A stretch of DNA of 61,775 nt from the NCBI GenBank assembly GCA_016788565.1, contig JAEUSP010000091.1:1-61775 (forward strand), written 5' to 3'. Source of the DNA: Chlorobiota bacterium. Lineage in GTDB: Bacteria > Bacteroidota > Ignavibacteria > OLB7. Position numbers and translations under genes: made by a program. How positions within the stretch are numbered: the first letter of the stretch is position 1; every line of letters starts with the position of its first letter. Below the pieces are notes generated by a model. It was not told the origin of the DNA. It worked only from the letters and a program-made list of their open reading frames with translations, and made no database searches. This document shows, piece by piece, positions 17,501 to 26,681 of this stretch.

Positions 17501-19213
17501 TACAATCCGCGCACGCATCCGGTAGCTGCGGCCAAACCGGAGCCGTGGAAGCGTCCCGGGGGCAACGCGCACCTGCTCCTCCAAGTCAAATCCAGGGACT
17601 TTTTTTGGCGGGTTCACCATTGGGGTCACGATTGGGTATTCCAGCGGTTTGCCGTCGTCGTCGTACTTCTTCTGGTCAATCACCCGTCCCGGGCGCGATG
17701 CCCCCAAACTCCACCCTTCCCACGTCACCAGCGTTTCATCCAGATAGAGGTCGTCCGAGCTTCCGTCGTGGGCGGTGGTTCCGCTGGTGGTTTTCACGAT
17801 GGCTTCGGCGTTGTCCTCAAATCCCAGCCCGGCGGCTGGCAGCCGTAGCCGTTCAATCCGCTGGCTAACGGAGTGCCATTGTTTGGAGACATCATCCCAA
17901 ATTTCAATCCGGTAGCCGCGCATCAGGTCATCGCCCCACATCGTTGGGGTGGTTCCAAGTTCCACCTGCTTGTTAATCAGGGCAACGGCATCCAAACGGC
18001 CAACCGTGCGGAGTGCGCGCTGGTGCCGGATTAATGCAAAGCCAGCGGTGCGAAGCGTTGCCAACCCTTCTTCGTCGGGGATCGCGTAGGAGTGATATTC
18101 TGGCTTCTGCAGCCGCTCCATGTTGTTGGCGAACTGCAGAGTTTTGTGGCTTGCGCTGTCGGGGTCAATCTGGATCACATCGAACATTTTGGGATTCTCC
18201 AGATGAAGCATCCCATCCCCCATTTCGCTATCGCCACTTTTTGGTTTTGGCAGGAATAGCTTCCCGCTGCTCTCATACTTCGTGATCGGGAACGTATCGG
18301 CGTTGAAGGCTGCCGGGTGGCCGCCGCCGCCCCACGGAGCCAGCAGCTGAATATCGCCGGTTGGGGAAGGGAGCGGTGCGGTGAGTTCAAAATCCAGCAC
18401 GATGCCAAGCCGGCGAAGCATCAGCGCGTAATCGCCAAGCCCAACAAGCATTTGGTGGAAATCAACATCGGGAAGTTTTGGGCGCGGCGGCGGAAGCAAA
18501 CCATTGGCCCTGGCTTTGGCGGGCGAGCGGTGATAGACTGGCGTATTCCCCGATGCCATCGGGTGATTTTCCGGGCGGTTGAAAAAGCGATGCGCCTGCA
18601 AGAACGCAAGCTGCGTCACCCCCTTGTTGCTGTTCGGAAGGCTGTAATCGCCGGGGGCATTGGAATTGACCGCACGGAGTTTTTTCCCGTTCACGGTTTT
18701 CTCCTTTGCCGTGGAAACAAAACCCCCTTGCTTTTTGCGGTCGTAATCGGAGACCGGGCCGACGGTATCAATGAAGGCTTTCAGCGCAGGGTTTTGGTTG
18801 CTGCCGCGGGCGTTGGGGCGTTCGGTTTGGGCATCGGCGGCAATCTGGCCGTAGGTGTCCCGCACAAAATCCACCACTTTTTTGATTGGGTAGCTGTGGA
18901 TAAACCGTGTGTGATAGTTCGGGAACGCAAACGGGCGAACGAACGTGTTGCTGGGGAAGAGCTTGCTCCACAACTCAGCATCGGGCGTAAGGCCAGCAGG
19001 CTTCAGCGGGATGGTGGTGGCCCCAACTTTCAGTTTGAAGGTCATCCCAACTAAGGTTTTTGGCCAATTCAGGAAATCGCCGAAATCGCCAAGCACCGGC
19101 TTGGGTGCGTTGGACATCAGCTGCGGTTGCACAAAAATGGAAACGCGCGGGTTTCCCGAATCCCCAAATCCGTTGGGAAGAACTGTCCATACGATGCGTT
19201 GTGAGATAGCCAT
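14513..19213 (-). CDS. giant protein of unknown function, 1566 residues, leaderless
   Basis: I do not recognise a named domain. The N-terminus (MAISQRIVWTVLPNGFG ... RVSIFVQPQL ... LNWPKTL) has no signal peptide or membrane helix. The body reads as a large mixed alpha/beta protein. Two glycine/serine-rich linkers stand out, one near residue 1140 (GGGGSSSSGGGSSPGGG) and one near 1520 (GGVAGGVAGGAAGG). Between them is a compact conserved-looking segment (YYPFIRLALCRFQP, HLSRVIQCDFVQIAPDR) that I associate with uncharacterised large proteins of other bacteria. It lies directly downstream of the Tat-motif 1942-residue gene, separated only by a duplicated repeat spacer, so the two are likely co-expressed. 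An enzymatic role cannot be assigned. Confidence 0.8.
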   Translation of the reverse strand: MAISQRIVWTVLPNGFGDSGNPRVSIFVQPQLMSNAPKPVLGDFGDFLNWPKTLVGMTFKLKVGATTIPLKPAGLTPDAELWSKLFPSNTFVRPFAFPNYHTRFIHSYPIKKVVDFVRDTYGQIAADAQTERPNARGSNQNPALKAFIDTVGPVSDYDRKKQGGFVSTAKEKTVNGKKLRAVNSNAPGDYSLPNSNKGVTQLAFLQAHRFFNRPENHPMASGNTPVYHRSPAKARANGLLPPPRPKLPDVDFHQMLVGLGDYALMLRRLGIVLDFELTAPLPSPTGDIQLLAPWGGGGHPAAFNADTFPITKYESSGKLFLPKPKSGDSEMGDGMLHLENPKMFDVIQIDPDSASHKTLQFANNMERLQKPEYHSYAIPDEEGLATLRTAGFALIRHQRALRTVGRLDAVALINKQVELGTTPTMWGDDLMRGYRIEIWDDVSKQWHSVSQRIERLRLPAAGLGFEDNAEAIVKTTSGTTAHDGSSDDLYLDETLVTWEGWSLGASRPGRVIDQKKYDDDGKPLEYPIVTPMVNPPKKVPGFDLEEQVRVAPGTLPRLRFGRSYRMRARIVDFAGNSIPLDLIPDNRASALDKFLRHEPLSSPTLLPNDVFREGESLEHLVIRSNFNKTAVEYSTLPYIIELLAGLDTRFKGLNGGIGFSYKGFNERHVLPPKVSVQMAELHGEFDKAMGPGGNPAKYYHIAAKEEGRIDDMEVHDLNGGMIDVSANVRLISAPEAIDPKTRPGTEASAKFRKLPSVPLKGAALSHGQYVINIGTTILLPYLPDPLARGVAFRGLPGATADGDIGAGAKIKKIPGSNDYVTLVSFGMAWPQTKPFMIRIVETTADTPPKWDGAVLTVFIHKATMARVHYSCWMEPGDTELMAIPAMITDGAKRDRAKKLGTLGSHWMLTPWRTMILTHAVQQPLLEPTFIKFDGTKPAIGSTHAIFRGNLSLSARSSGKVTLLAQWEEWVDDLTMNGPRRIKRQAHVLDQTVESWIDPRINTPEARDLPIPFPRQKPEDPATEWRHDFGDTHYRAVDYRMKATTRFREFMPIKLWSDPINQQQFDFWEPSTEAEQAELQKSIHRLGPKWPLDINNSARPDSPKVLYIIPTFGWERSEEPDLKMSRRCGGGLRVYLDRPWYSSGDGELLGVVINNSGAGGGGSSSSGGGSSPGGGMGMVEGLKDKIVKLPGGIGEMIISGSEGNLKGLVTEWGMDPIWKSAYPKPTPSLADFPLATETMTGLSLDELGSSSTTRVAVAGHPVEYDWQRQLWYCDIEVNTGESYYPFIRLALCRFQPKSLMNTHLSRVIQCDFVQIAPDRVAAVQLPEDKKVKVMVSGVAGENTFTVAGVDIYGHNDSSDKNPIAKHMNQSRRIVVTVEQGISGDTWTPVIVKDNQNQNVELAAELIPTKKVGDRIVWLNTLMLPEKPFSKGGSKRYRLNIREYELFEADPLPPDVIDIPEEQDPWVSPEEMRGYPSDVILPGGEVTAPGGEVTTPGGGAIKGGMKLNEGIKLDATTSGGVAGGVAGGAAGGTFPGGGEGGMQTMSYSTTIHHYRVIERIVYAETVEI

Positions 19214-19222
19214 ATCGGGAGT

Positions 19223-19520
19223 CGGTTGTCGGTTGTCGGGAATCGGGGGTCGGTTGTCAGTTGTCAGTTGTCGGGGGTCGGGAATCGGTTACTTAAGGGC
19301 GATCGATAATGTCAAGCGAAAGAAAGGTTCCCACGCACTTCTTCGCAACTGACCACTGACCACTGACTAACCTCGGTTATCGGTTGTCGGTTGTCGGGAA
19401 TCGGGGGTCGGTTGTCAGTTGTCGGGGGGCGGGAATCGGTTACTTAAGGGCGACCGATAATGTCAAGCGAAAGAAAGGTTCCCACGCACTTCTTCGCAAC
19501 TGACCACTGACTAACCTCGG
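19223..19520. repeat. 158-bp tandem duplication in spacer
   Basis: A block starting CGGTTGTCGGTTGTCGGG at 19223 recurs at 19381 (period 158). Each copy holds GTCGGTT-type heptamers, a unique core (ACTTAAGGGCGA...CGATAATGTCAAGCG) and a CCACTGA heptamer tail. The second copy lacks one heptamer. It fills the space between the two giant genes, and no gene is seen here. Confidence 0.85.
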
Positions 19521-19549
19521 TAATCGTGAATCGGTTGTCGGGGATCGCT

Positions 19550-22500
19550 TTACTCTGCCGCGAACGCTTCGCAGTATTCGGCCCAGGGGTCCACGGTTTT
19601 TCCGCTTGGGAGCGTGAACGGCTCGAACATCTGCAGGAAGCTGGGGTCGCCGTTGCTTCCGGCAAATTTCTCCTCGTACTCAATCTCGATGCTGGGGACC
19701 AGCGGCACATCAATCTCCACAATAATGGAGGCGCGCCCGGTACATTTCCCGCTGACGCTTTCGTAGGTGAGTTCCAGCTTCAGCTCGATGGAGGCACCAA
19801 CGAACGCCACATACACCCGCCCGGTTAAATGGAGGTATCCGGTGATAACGCACGATTCGGGGTCGGTGCTGGTGGTCATCTTGAAGTAGATTCCGGCCAC
19901 CACTTTCACCTCGCCACCGGCAACCCCGAAATCAATGGAGAAGCCGGCGCCGAACTCGAAGGCAACCTCGAACAGGTGAATCCCTTTTGGGTTCAGCGTG
20001 ATGCCAAAGAACCCGCCGCCGCCGAAGATATACACCGTCAGCATGAACGGATTGTCGCGCGTGCAGAAGAAGAAACTGACCGACAGCGGATCGCCAATGA
20101 ACGGGATGGTGAACCCCGCGCCGATGCTGATGTTGCTAAGATTCAGCACACCGCAAACGATGCTGGGAATGGGAATGGAGAAGCTGGCGATGATCCCTTT
20201 TTCGCTTACGTCAATGGCCGGCGGGTCGCTGAATCCATCCAGCGGAATCGCATCCTTCAACGTCTCGATAAAACTGAGCGGGCCGATGAACTCCAACTCC
20301 CGCAACTTCACGTTCACATCGGCGCCAACGCTGCTTCCGGCAAGGAACTGAATCTTCTCAAAGTGGAGCGCGATGAAGCTGAGCGGGGCAATCAGATCCA
20401 CCGTGAAATCCTTCAGCGTGCACTCCACCTGGAAGTATGGGCTGTCCCCTTCCCCACCGTGCATTCCCGCTTCCACGCCGATAAACAGATCAGCTTTTTT
20501 GTTCCCATCTTTGGCAATAAAAATTGGATGACCCGACTCGAACCCCCAATCCTGCAACGGCGGATGCCACCCGAACCTCACCTTCTGCTCGCGAAGCATA
20601 TCCAACGCCATGAAGAACTCATCAATTTTATCCAACACCTCGGCCAGCACGTTCGAGACATCTTGCAGGAAGCCGACCACGGCGGAGCGCACGCCGGATA
20701 ACTCCTCCGGCAAATGGGTTGCCGCGCTGAAGGCGTTCCGCAGCGCGTCAAGGTCGGTTTTGAAATCGGTGAGTTTGCTGGTGATGGCACTTTCGTCAAG
20801 GTCCGCCAGCGACTCGAAGAAGGCAACGATTCCTTCCTTGTTGGGGTCGCTTGCGTCGGCGGGGTCGTCGCTGCCAATCACGTCGTTCACCACTTTTTTT
20901 GCAGCGGCCACAATGGCGTTCAGCTCCAGAACGCAATCCAGCGCGGCGGTGATGTCGGTTAAAAATCCCACCACTTGGTTGCGCACACCCACGGCCTGGG
21001 AAGGCAAATTGCTGACAGCATTGAAAGCATCTTGAACGGCGTTCACATGCCCTTTGAACGTGGTGATGGTGGTGGCCACCGATGCCGTGTCCAACTCGGC
21101 AATGTCCTCCAACACGCTGTAGATGTTGTTGGCCAAATAATCCAGCGCGGTGTTGATCGCGTTGATGATGTCCATCACCTGGCCGGCGGCAACGCTGGCG
21201 GCGTTCAGCACACCGTTCACTTGGTTCACCATCCCGTTCACCGTCTGCTCGGCTTTGGATTTTGCGTTGCTGGCAAAGCCCATTGCTTGGTCGGCAAATT
21301 TCTGCGCCTCGTTGGCCATGTTCTGGAACTTGGCCAGCATAGATTCCAGCGTGTTCATCGCCTCGTTGATGAACTTCGGCACGGCATCCAGGCCAAGCTC
21401 GTCGGCAAAATCGCCAACGGCTTCCAGGATGGCACTGAGCGGAATGCAGCCAAAAATCAGCGGAAGGATGTCGTCAAGGTCCGGCACCGGAACGCTTCCG
21501 CCGCCGAAGAAACTTTCTGGCTTGAAATTGGCGTTGGCAATGTCTTCCAAAATGGAGACATCGCCGCTGACCGGCCCCAGCTTCCGGGCAAGCCCGGCAA
21601 TGGCCATGTTCGGTTTCACCAGCGACCCCGCCTTGTCACCCTGCGTCTGGAAACTGACCTTCATTTTGTTGGCCGGCTCGGCGGTGCGGAACAGCACTTC
21701 CCCTTTGTTTTTGTGGGAGCTGTTGGCGGGCAAACCTTTGTCGTTCAGCGCCGGCATCCCGTGCTGAAGGAATATCGGGTGATACTCAAATTGGCCGGGG
21801 TCCTTGTTGCCGGCAATGGTGCGGATTGCGGGGATCACAATCCGGGCTTTCTTCACAATCGGGTAGAAGAGCGGCGCGTCGCAGTTCCCCAGCTTGGCGC
21901 GGTCGTCCAGCGCCAGCACCTCGGCACTGAAGGTGAGTTCGGCAGTTTGGAATGTGGTGTCGCCAGCCTTCGATCCGGTTGGAGCAAAGGTGACTTGCGA
22001 GCCTTCCAACGCCCGCGAGGGGCGGGCTGCATCGGTGAAACCGCCATCCTGTTTTCCCAGGTCGTAGTTGGTGACGGCTTTCTTCAGTTTTGCCGGGACG
22101 ATCTTCAGCCCGTTCTCCACAAAAATCAGCGGGGCGGTGAAGTTGAAGATGTGCCCCTCGAAATCTTCCGCCTCGAACTGCCACAACAGGTCCGCCCCGT
22201 TCACCCGAACCCAGAAGAGTTTTTCCCCTTCGCCATCAATGTCGCTATCCTTTGGGTCCTCGATGTTTGGCGTGACCAGCGTGGTCAGTTTCAGCCGCAT
22301 GATTGGCATCTCTAAATCAAGCTGCTTCAGCGGTGTGTTGCCGTTGGCGGGGATGGTGATGTTGGTCCCCAGATAACTTTTTTCTGGCTCGCGCACGATG
22401 ATGTACATGTGCTGGCGCAAGTATGCTGGGTTCCCCGGCTTGTTTTTGTGGAACTTCCGCTCGGTCACTTTAATCAAGCTGGCGCGGTGGCCAAAGGGGA

Positions 22501-25378
22501 ACAGGTAGCCTTTATACACCACGCGCACGTAGTTATCGCGCCCCATCACGGCGCGGTGCCGCCATTCCTCCACAGCCAGAAGCTGCGGTGCTGGTGGGAT
22601 GTCGTCGGCTTTGTCGGCTTGCTCACCTTCAAACTGTTTTTTCTGCTCGTCGGTCAGGTCGCACGGCAGCCCTGGCGGTTCCCAGTTTCCACGGACGTTC
22701 ATCCATGCACCAAGCGCGCTCAGCATAATCCGATCAACATTCACAGGGCGGGGCTTGTAGTTGTGCATCTTGAAGTTGGCCGAAAGCTGCACAACATCGA
22801 AGCGATCCACAGCATCCAGCGACATTCGGAAGGGGTCGTTGGCGTGCTTCGGGCGGCTGCGGAAGGTGTTGGTGCTGAAGTCGGTTTCTTCAATCCAGAA
22901 TGGATCCATCCCGCCAGAGCCTGGGGTCTGATATTGCAGGAAGTGTTCATCGCGGGACCAAACGGCGCGGATGGTTCGCATCCACGAGGCCCCTTCGTAC
23001 ACGAAATCAACTTCGGAGGCGGTGTAGGCCGCCGCGCCAACTTTCTTCATCCCTTTCAGCGCGTTCGATGCTTCCTCTTCCACCTCGTTCGGGGCGTTGC
23101 CGTCGTCGCGGATTCCGTCGTGGCCACGCACGGCAAGCCGGGTGTGCCACAGCTCGAACCGCCCGGTCCGCTCGCCAGCAACGGGTGTGGTGGAGTGCGC
23201 CCACGCCGCGTTTTTGTTGGGGCTGATAATCAGCCGGAAGGGGCATTCGATGGCTGTTTCGATGTTGGTTGGCTGGCGCAATTCGGGGATTATTTCGATG
23301 CCGGAATACTCCGACTCGACAACACCCACACCAAGCACCCCGGCATCGGCAGCCGAGGCCCACCCCGCGCCGGCCTCTGAGTTCCGGATTGCTTCGTGCC
23401 AAACGGAGGTCCGCCGGAATCGTGCGGTTCCGTACCGCTGCAACGCGGGGTTTTCGTCGTCGGTAACGGCGGTGCTAGAGTTGTCGTCCATCACTATCCC
23501 ACCACCACCACCGCCCCCTATCCGGTTGGTCACTCCTTTCTTGATTGCCTTGCTGATCTTGGTGACAGCCGCAGACTTTGCGCCAACCCCCATCTTCAGC
23601 CCCTTGAGCGCATCGTTGGGAAGTTGCAGGAAGCCACCTCCGCTAAAATGGAGTGTGCCGGGGTCACCCAACGGGCGGCCTGCCGGAGGGAGGTTCATGT
23701 TCAGCCTGCGCGCCAAGTCAAGAATTTTTTCCAGCGTGAAATCAATGTTGTTCATGCTTGCCGGAACCGTGAAGGAGATACGGCTGGGGTCGGCAATCCG
23801 CGCAAACACTGGCGGCGGCGGCGGGTTTTCCGCCGATTCGGAGTTGGGGAGGTTGGGGTCGGTTTCGAAGAAGGCTTGCTCGCCAATGTTCTGCGGCGGG
23901 AACACCAGAATAATGTGGGCCACGCCACCGCCGGTGCGGACTAACTTCCCCCCTTGCACACTCAGGTTATGCAGTTGCACACCAACCACCAGAAGGTCCT
24001 CCGGGCGGACAAACCACGTTGGCGCGGCAAGGGTGACTTCGGGTGGAGTATCCGGGGCTTGCGGGTCCAGCCGGAAGGCCCCCATCACTCCATCATCGTT
24101 GGCTTGGCCGCCAAGATGCGAGGCAATGCGGAAGAGTGCCGTTGGCGGAAGCGGGGCCGGCTCAACGATGCTGCGCCCGGTTTCCGCAGGCTGGGTCATT
24201 GCGGCCAGCAGTGCCGGAACACACTCCACCTGCTCAATTTTTCCGCCACGTGTCTGCAGGGCAAAGCGTGCGCGGGGGCTGTCGCCAACCAGCGCGCTTC
24301 CGCCATCGGTATGGATCCAGCGGGGCGAGCCGAACCGCGCAACTAATGCGGTTGCTTCCTCACGTTCGCCAAAGGCCACCGCGTAGTGCGCGCCACGCAA
24401 CGGAAGCGCGGCGGGCAGCAGATCGGCACCACGGATTGATGCCGCCGGGCGCACCTGCAATCGTTCTTCGTTATCGGGGGATTCGGCAACCAGAAGGTGG
24501 TGGGTTCCGCCGCGCCCGCTTTCGGCGGACTCAATCATCAGCCTATCGAAGGGGCTTCCAATGGCGACGGTTTGCCACATTGGGTCGTTGCTGGCGTTCG
24601 GTTCAATCGGCCAACTCCGCCCGCCGCGCTCAATCGTCAGGTGGCAGCGGCGCAGAAACGGCGGGGTGATAAGATTCGGTTCGGATTCATCGGGAAGGCG
24701 GAGCGTGGCTTGATCGGAACGGAGCGTTGGGCCAAGCCCGGTTAGCTCGGCGAAGCTGTCGCCATCAATCGTGAGCTTCCAATCGGGGGTGAACGTGGCC
24801 AGCGCACGTCCGTTGAACGCAAGCGTGGCCAACCGCCCAAGCTGGCATCCGCCGTCGTCGGCCCGCAGCCCACTGCGGGCGGGGGTTGCGCGCATCAGCC
24901 AGGCTTCGGCAGGGACTTCGGTGCTGAACCCGCCGAACTCCATTTGGATTTTCAGCATCCGGCGCAGCAGCCCCGGGCGGACGGTGATGGTCATGTTGGC
25001 GGGGATGGTGGTCCCCGGCCAGCGGGCATCGGCCAGCCGGACGTGGACAATGCCCGATTCCCGTTTCAGTTCAATCCGTGCTTTCCCGGCAAAGCGGCGC
25101 GCCTCAATCACAAACCGTTCTTCGCCGCCAAGCAAAAAGGCAACGCGGCGTTCGTCGCCAACGATTTGGAAATCGCCCACAAGCGTCCCGCCAACCGCCC
25201 GCCACGACGGGATAAACCACGTTGCCGCAGCCGCCCCCCCGGCACCCATCGCCAGCACACGCCGCCGCGACATCGCCGGCCCGTTGCCGCGAATTAACTC
25301 ACCAAGCGAAGTCTCCTCCGGAAGAGCTCCTTTCACCCTGCGTTGCAAGGCGGCGATATTTATGCTGTAGTTGGGCAT
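19550..25378 (-). CDS. giant protein with twin-arginine signal, 1942 residues
   Basis: No named family recognised. Residues 37-45 read SRRRVLAMG, followed by an Ala/Gly-rich hydrophobic stretch to about 58, which is a good Tat signal or membrane anchor (consensus S-R-R-x-F-L-K). ATG 25273, just before it, is an alternative start. Residues about 600-630 are a poly-Gly linker. Residues about 1340-1600 are predominantly helical, with two related units about 100 residues apart (LDTASVATTITTFKGHV... and LDESAITSKLTDFKTDL..., each followed by GVR-x-x-VVGFL-x-D). The C-terminal 300 residues are Gly/aromatic-rich beta-strands (VYIFGGGGFFGITLNPKG). The 353-residue TANFOR-like gene is just upstream and the 1566-residue gene downstream. 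Export as a folded protein or membrane tethering is inferred. Confidence 0.85.
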   Translation of the reverse strand: MPNYSINIAALQRRVKGALPEETSLGELIRGNGPAMSRRRVLAMGAGGAAAATWFIPSWRAVGGTLVGDFQIVGDERRVAFLLGGEERFVIEARRFAGKARIELKRESGIVHVRLADARWPGTTIPANMTITVRPGLLRRMLKIQMEFGGFSTEVPAEAWLMRATPARSGLRADDGGCQLGRLATLAFNGRALATFTPDWKLTIDGDSFAELTGLGPTLRSDQATLRLPDESEPNLITPPFLRRCHLTIERGGRSWPIEPNASNDPMWQTVAIGSPFDRLMIESAESGRGGTHHLLVAESPDNEERLQVRPAASIRGADLLPAALPLRGAHYAVAFGEREEATALVARFGSPRWIHTDGGSALVGDSPRARFALQTRGGKIEQVECVPALLAAMTQPAETGRSIVEPAPLPPTALFRIASHLGGQANDDGVMGAFRLDPQAPDTPPEVTLAAPTWFVRPEDLLVVGVQLHNLSVQGGKLVRTGGGVAHIILVFPPQNIGEQAFFETDPNLPNSESAENPPPPPVFARIADPSRISFTVPASMNNIDFTLEKILDLARRLNMNLPPAGRPLGDPGTLHFSGGGFLQLPNDALKGLKMGVGAKSAAVTKISKAIKKGVTNRIGGGGGGGIVMDDNSSTAVTDDENPALQRYGTARFRRTSVWHEAIRNSEAGAGWASAADAGVLGVGVVESEYSGIEIIPELRQPTNIETAIECPFRLIISPNKNAAWAHSTTPVAGERTGRFELWHTRLAVRGHDGIRDDGNAPNEVEEEASNALKGMKKVGAAAYTASEVDFVYEGASWMRTIRAVWSRDEHFLQYQTPGSGGMDPFWIEETDFSTNTFRSRPKHANDPFRMSLDAVDRFDVVQLSANFKMHNYKPRPVNVDRIMLSALGAWMNVRGNWEPPGLPCDLTDEQKKQFEGEQADKADDIPPAPQLLAVEEWRHRAVMGRDNYVRVVYKGYLFPFGHRASLIKVTERKFHKNKPGNPAYLRQHMYIIVREPEKSYLGTNITIPANGNTPLKQLDLEMPIMRLKLTTLVTPNIEDPKDSDIDGEGEKLFWVRVNGADLLWQFEAEDFEGHIFNFTAPLIFVENGLKIVPAKLKKAVTNYDLGKQDGGFTDAARPSRALEGSQVTFAPTGSKAGDTTFQTAELTFSAEVLALDDRAKLGNCDAPLFYPIVKKARIVIPAIRTIAGNKDPGQFEYHPIFLQHGMPALNDKGLPANSSHKNKGEVLFRTAEPANKMKVSFQTQGDKAGSLVKPNMAIAGLARKLGPVSGDVSILEDIANANFKPESFFGGGSVPVPDLDDILPLIFGCIPLSAILEAVGDFADELGLDAVPKFINEAMNTLESMLAKFQNMANEAQKFADQAMGFASNAKSKAEQTVNGMVNQVNGVLNAASVAAGQVMDIINAINTALDYLANNIYSVLEDIAELDTASVATTITTFKGHVNAVQDAFNAVSNLPSQAVGVRNQVVGFLTDITAALDCVLELNAIVAAAKKVVNDVIGSDDPADASDPNKEGIVAFFESLADLDESAITSKLTDFKTDLDALRNAFSAATHLPEELSGVRSAVVGFLQDVSNVLAEVLDKIDEFFMALDMLREQKVRFGWHPPLQDWGFESGHPIFIAKDGNKKADLFIGVEAGMHGGEGDSPYFQVECTLKDFTVDLIAPLSFIALHFEKIQFLAGSSVGADVNVKLRELEFIGPLSFIETLKDAIPLDGFSDPPAIDVSEKGIIASFSIPIPSIVCGVLNLSNISIGAGFTIPFIGDPLSVSFFFCTRDNPFMLTVYIFGGGGFFGITLNPKGIHLFEVAFEFGAGFSIDFGVAGGEVKVVAGIYFKMTTSTDPESCVITGYLHLTGRVYVAFVGASIELKLELTYESVSGKCTGRASIIVEIDVPLVPSIEIEYEEKFAGSNGDPSFLQMFEPFTLPSGKTVDPWAEYCEAFAAE

Positions 25379-25532
25379 GGGTCATTAGTCATTGGTCATT
25401 GGTCAGTAGTCAGTGGGTGGAGGGGTAGATTCGCTGAAGCCCCAGTATTTCCACTTTTCTATTCGGCATTCCGCATTTTCCCACTCTTCTATTCGGCACT
25501 CGACATTCGGCATTCGGCATTCGGCATTTTTC
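25379..25532. repeat. heptamer arrays between giant and TANFOR-like genes
   Basis: Tandem 7-mers of the TCATTGG/TCAGTAG type (25379-25425) and CATTCGG type (about 25460-25530). Copies are imperfect and no gene is seen. Confidence 0.75.
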
Positions 25533-26594
25533 TCACGGCCCGAAGCATGATTTCACCAGATCGTTCAGGAGTGCGGCGGGGATGAAGTTATCGGAGAGTT
25601 GCAGCACGCCAGCTTCCACCAATCCAACTTGATCGGGCATGTAGAAGGTTGCCCCGGCCTGCAACCCGCGCTGCAAGTTCACCATGGTAATTGGCGGTTT
25701 GCCGATCACCGGGCCGGTGTTGGTTTTCCCTTTGTAGGCAATGGTTGTGGTGCTGTCTTCGCCGATTCTGTCGGTGGTAATCGGCTTCCAGGTGAAGGAC
25801 CAAATTTCGCTTTGGCCCAGGGGGAAATCGCCGTCCGCGGCGGTGATACGCCATGCGTACCGCTGGTTGCCCCGGAACCCACGGGCAGCAATCGGGAAAG
25901 CAAACAGTTGGGAAGGGATGCGGTCGCGGGTGAAGAATGCCGGGTTGGACATCATGGCATCGTAGGGTGTTTGCCGCCCCAGAACCTCCACAATTTTCAT
26001 CTGGTAGGTGGGCCGCTGGCCGGGCTTCAGGGGTGTTGGAGCAATCCAGCTGAACACCGGAAGGCGGTCGTTCACGGTGGATTCGTCGTCGGGGTTTACC
26101 AGCACCGGCGGCGTGACAACTTGGATTGGCTGATCGAAGCAATCGGTCCCCAGTTCGGCACGGGTGGCGGCATCAATCACCCGAACGCAAACGCGGTAAT
26201 CGCCGGTTGGAGCCTGTCCGGTCCGCAGAAAAAATTGTTTGTAGCGGTCGTTGTAGTAGTCGGCATCAATCGGCTGGATGTCGTTTCCGGTGACGGTTTT
26301 TATTCCCGGGGGAAGATCGAACACCGCAGTGGTGGCCGAGACGATAGGGCCATCTTTTGCTTCGTCGGCAGTGCCGTACAGATAGACCTTGATGGTTTGC
26401 CCCGTGGTGTTGGTTAGCCGAACCCGCCACAGGTCAGCAACTTTCAGTTGGTTTGGTGGGGGCTGCGTCAGCACAATGCCAATTTGCCCTTGTGCCGGAA
26501 GCAACAACGGGAGCAGAAACATAGCCACCCCCACAGCAATCCCGGCAGCAATCCTCACAGCAATCCATCGGCGATCTATCAGTAATGCACACAT
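25533..26594 (-). CDS. small TANFOR-like exported protein
   Basis: 353 residues. The N-terminus MCALLIDRRW... is followed by a hydrophobic stretch ending PAQGQ, a signal peptide. Residues 40-330 reproduce the layout of the N-terminal part of the giant at 3357-9308: V-L-TNTT (RVRLTNTTGQTIKVYLYGTA), G-DYR-x-C-VRV-x-D, then FSWIAPTPLKP, Q-MKIVEVL and YAWRITA, matching LTNTTN, GDYSLCIQALD, FSWTAPAGAP, LKIVEVI and YAIRITA. It therefore looks like the TANFOR region on its own, without the large C-terminal domains. It lies first in line ahead of the two giant genes, 154 bases upstream of the Tat-motif gene, and after the tail-fibre-like gene. Confidence 0.8.
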   Translation of the reverse strand: MCALLIDRRWIAVRIAAGIAVGVAMFLLPLLLPAQGQIGIVLTQPPPNQLKVADLWRVRLTNTTGQTIKVYLYGTADEAKDGPIVSATTAVFDLPPGIKTVTGNDIQPIDADYYNDRYKQFFLRTGQAPTGDYRVCVRVIDAATRAELGTDCFDQPIQVVTPPVLVNPDDESTVNDRLPVFSWIAPTPLKPGQRPTYQMKIVEVLGRQTPYDAMMSNPAFFTRDRIPSQLFAFPIAARGFRGNQRYAWRITAADGDFPLGQSEIWSFTWKPITTDRIGEDSTTTIAYKGKTNTGPVIGKPPITMVNLQRGLQAGATFYMPDQVGLVEAGVLQLSDNFIPAALLNDLVKSCFGP

Positions 26595-26681
26595 GGTTCA
26601 TGGCTGGTTTGATTGCGTGCGCGGGCAGGGATAGCGGGCCTGTGTTATCCCCACCCGCACGCGCTGAAAAAGAAACGGGAA

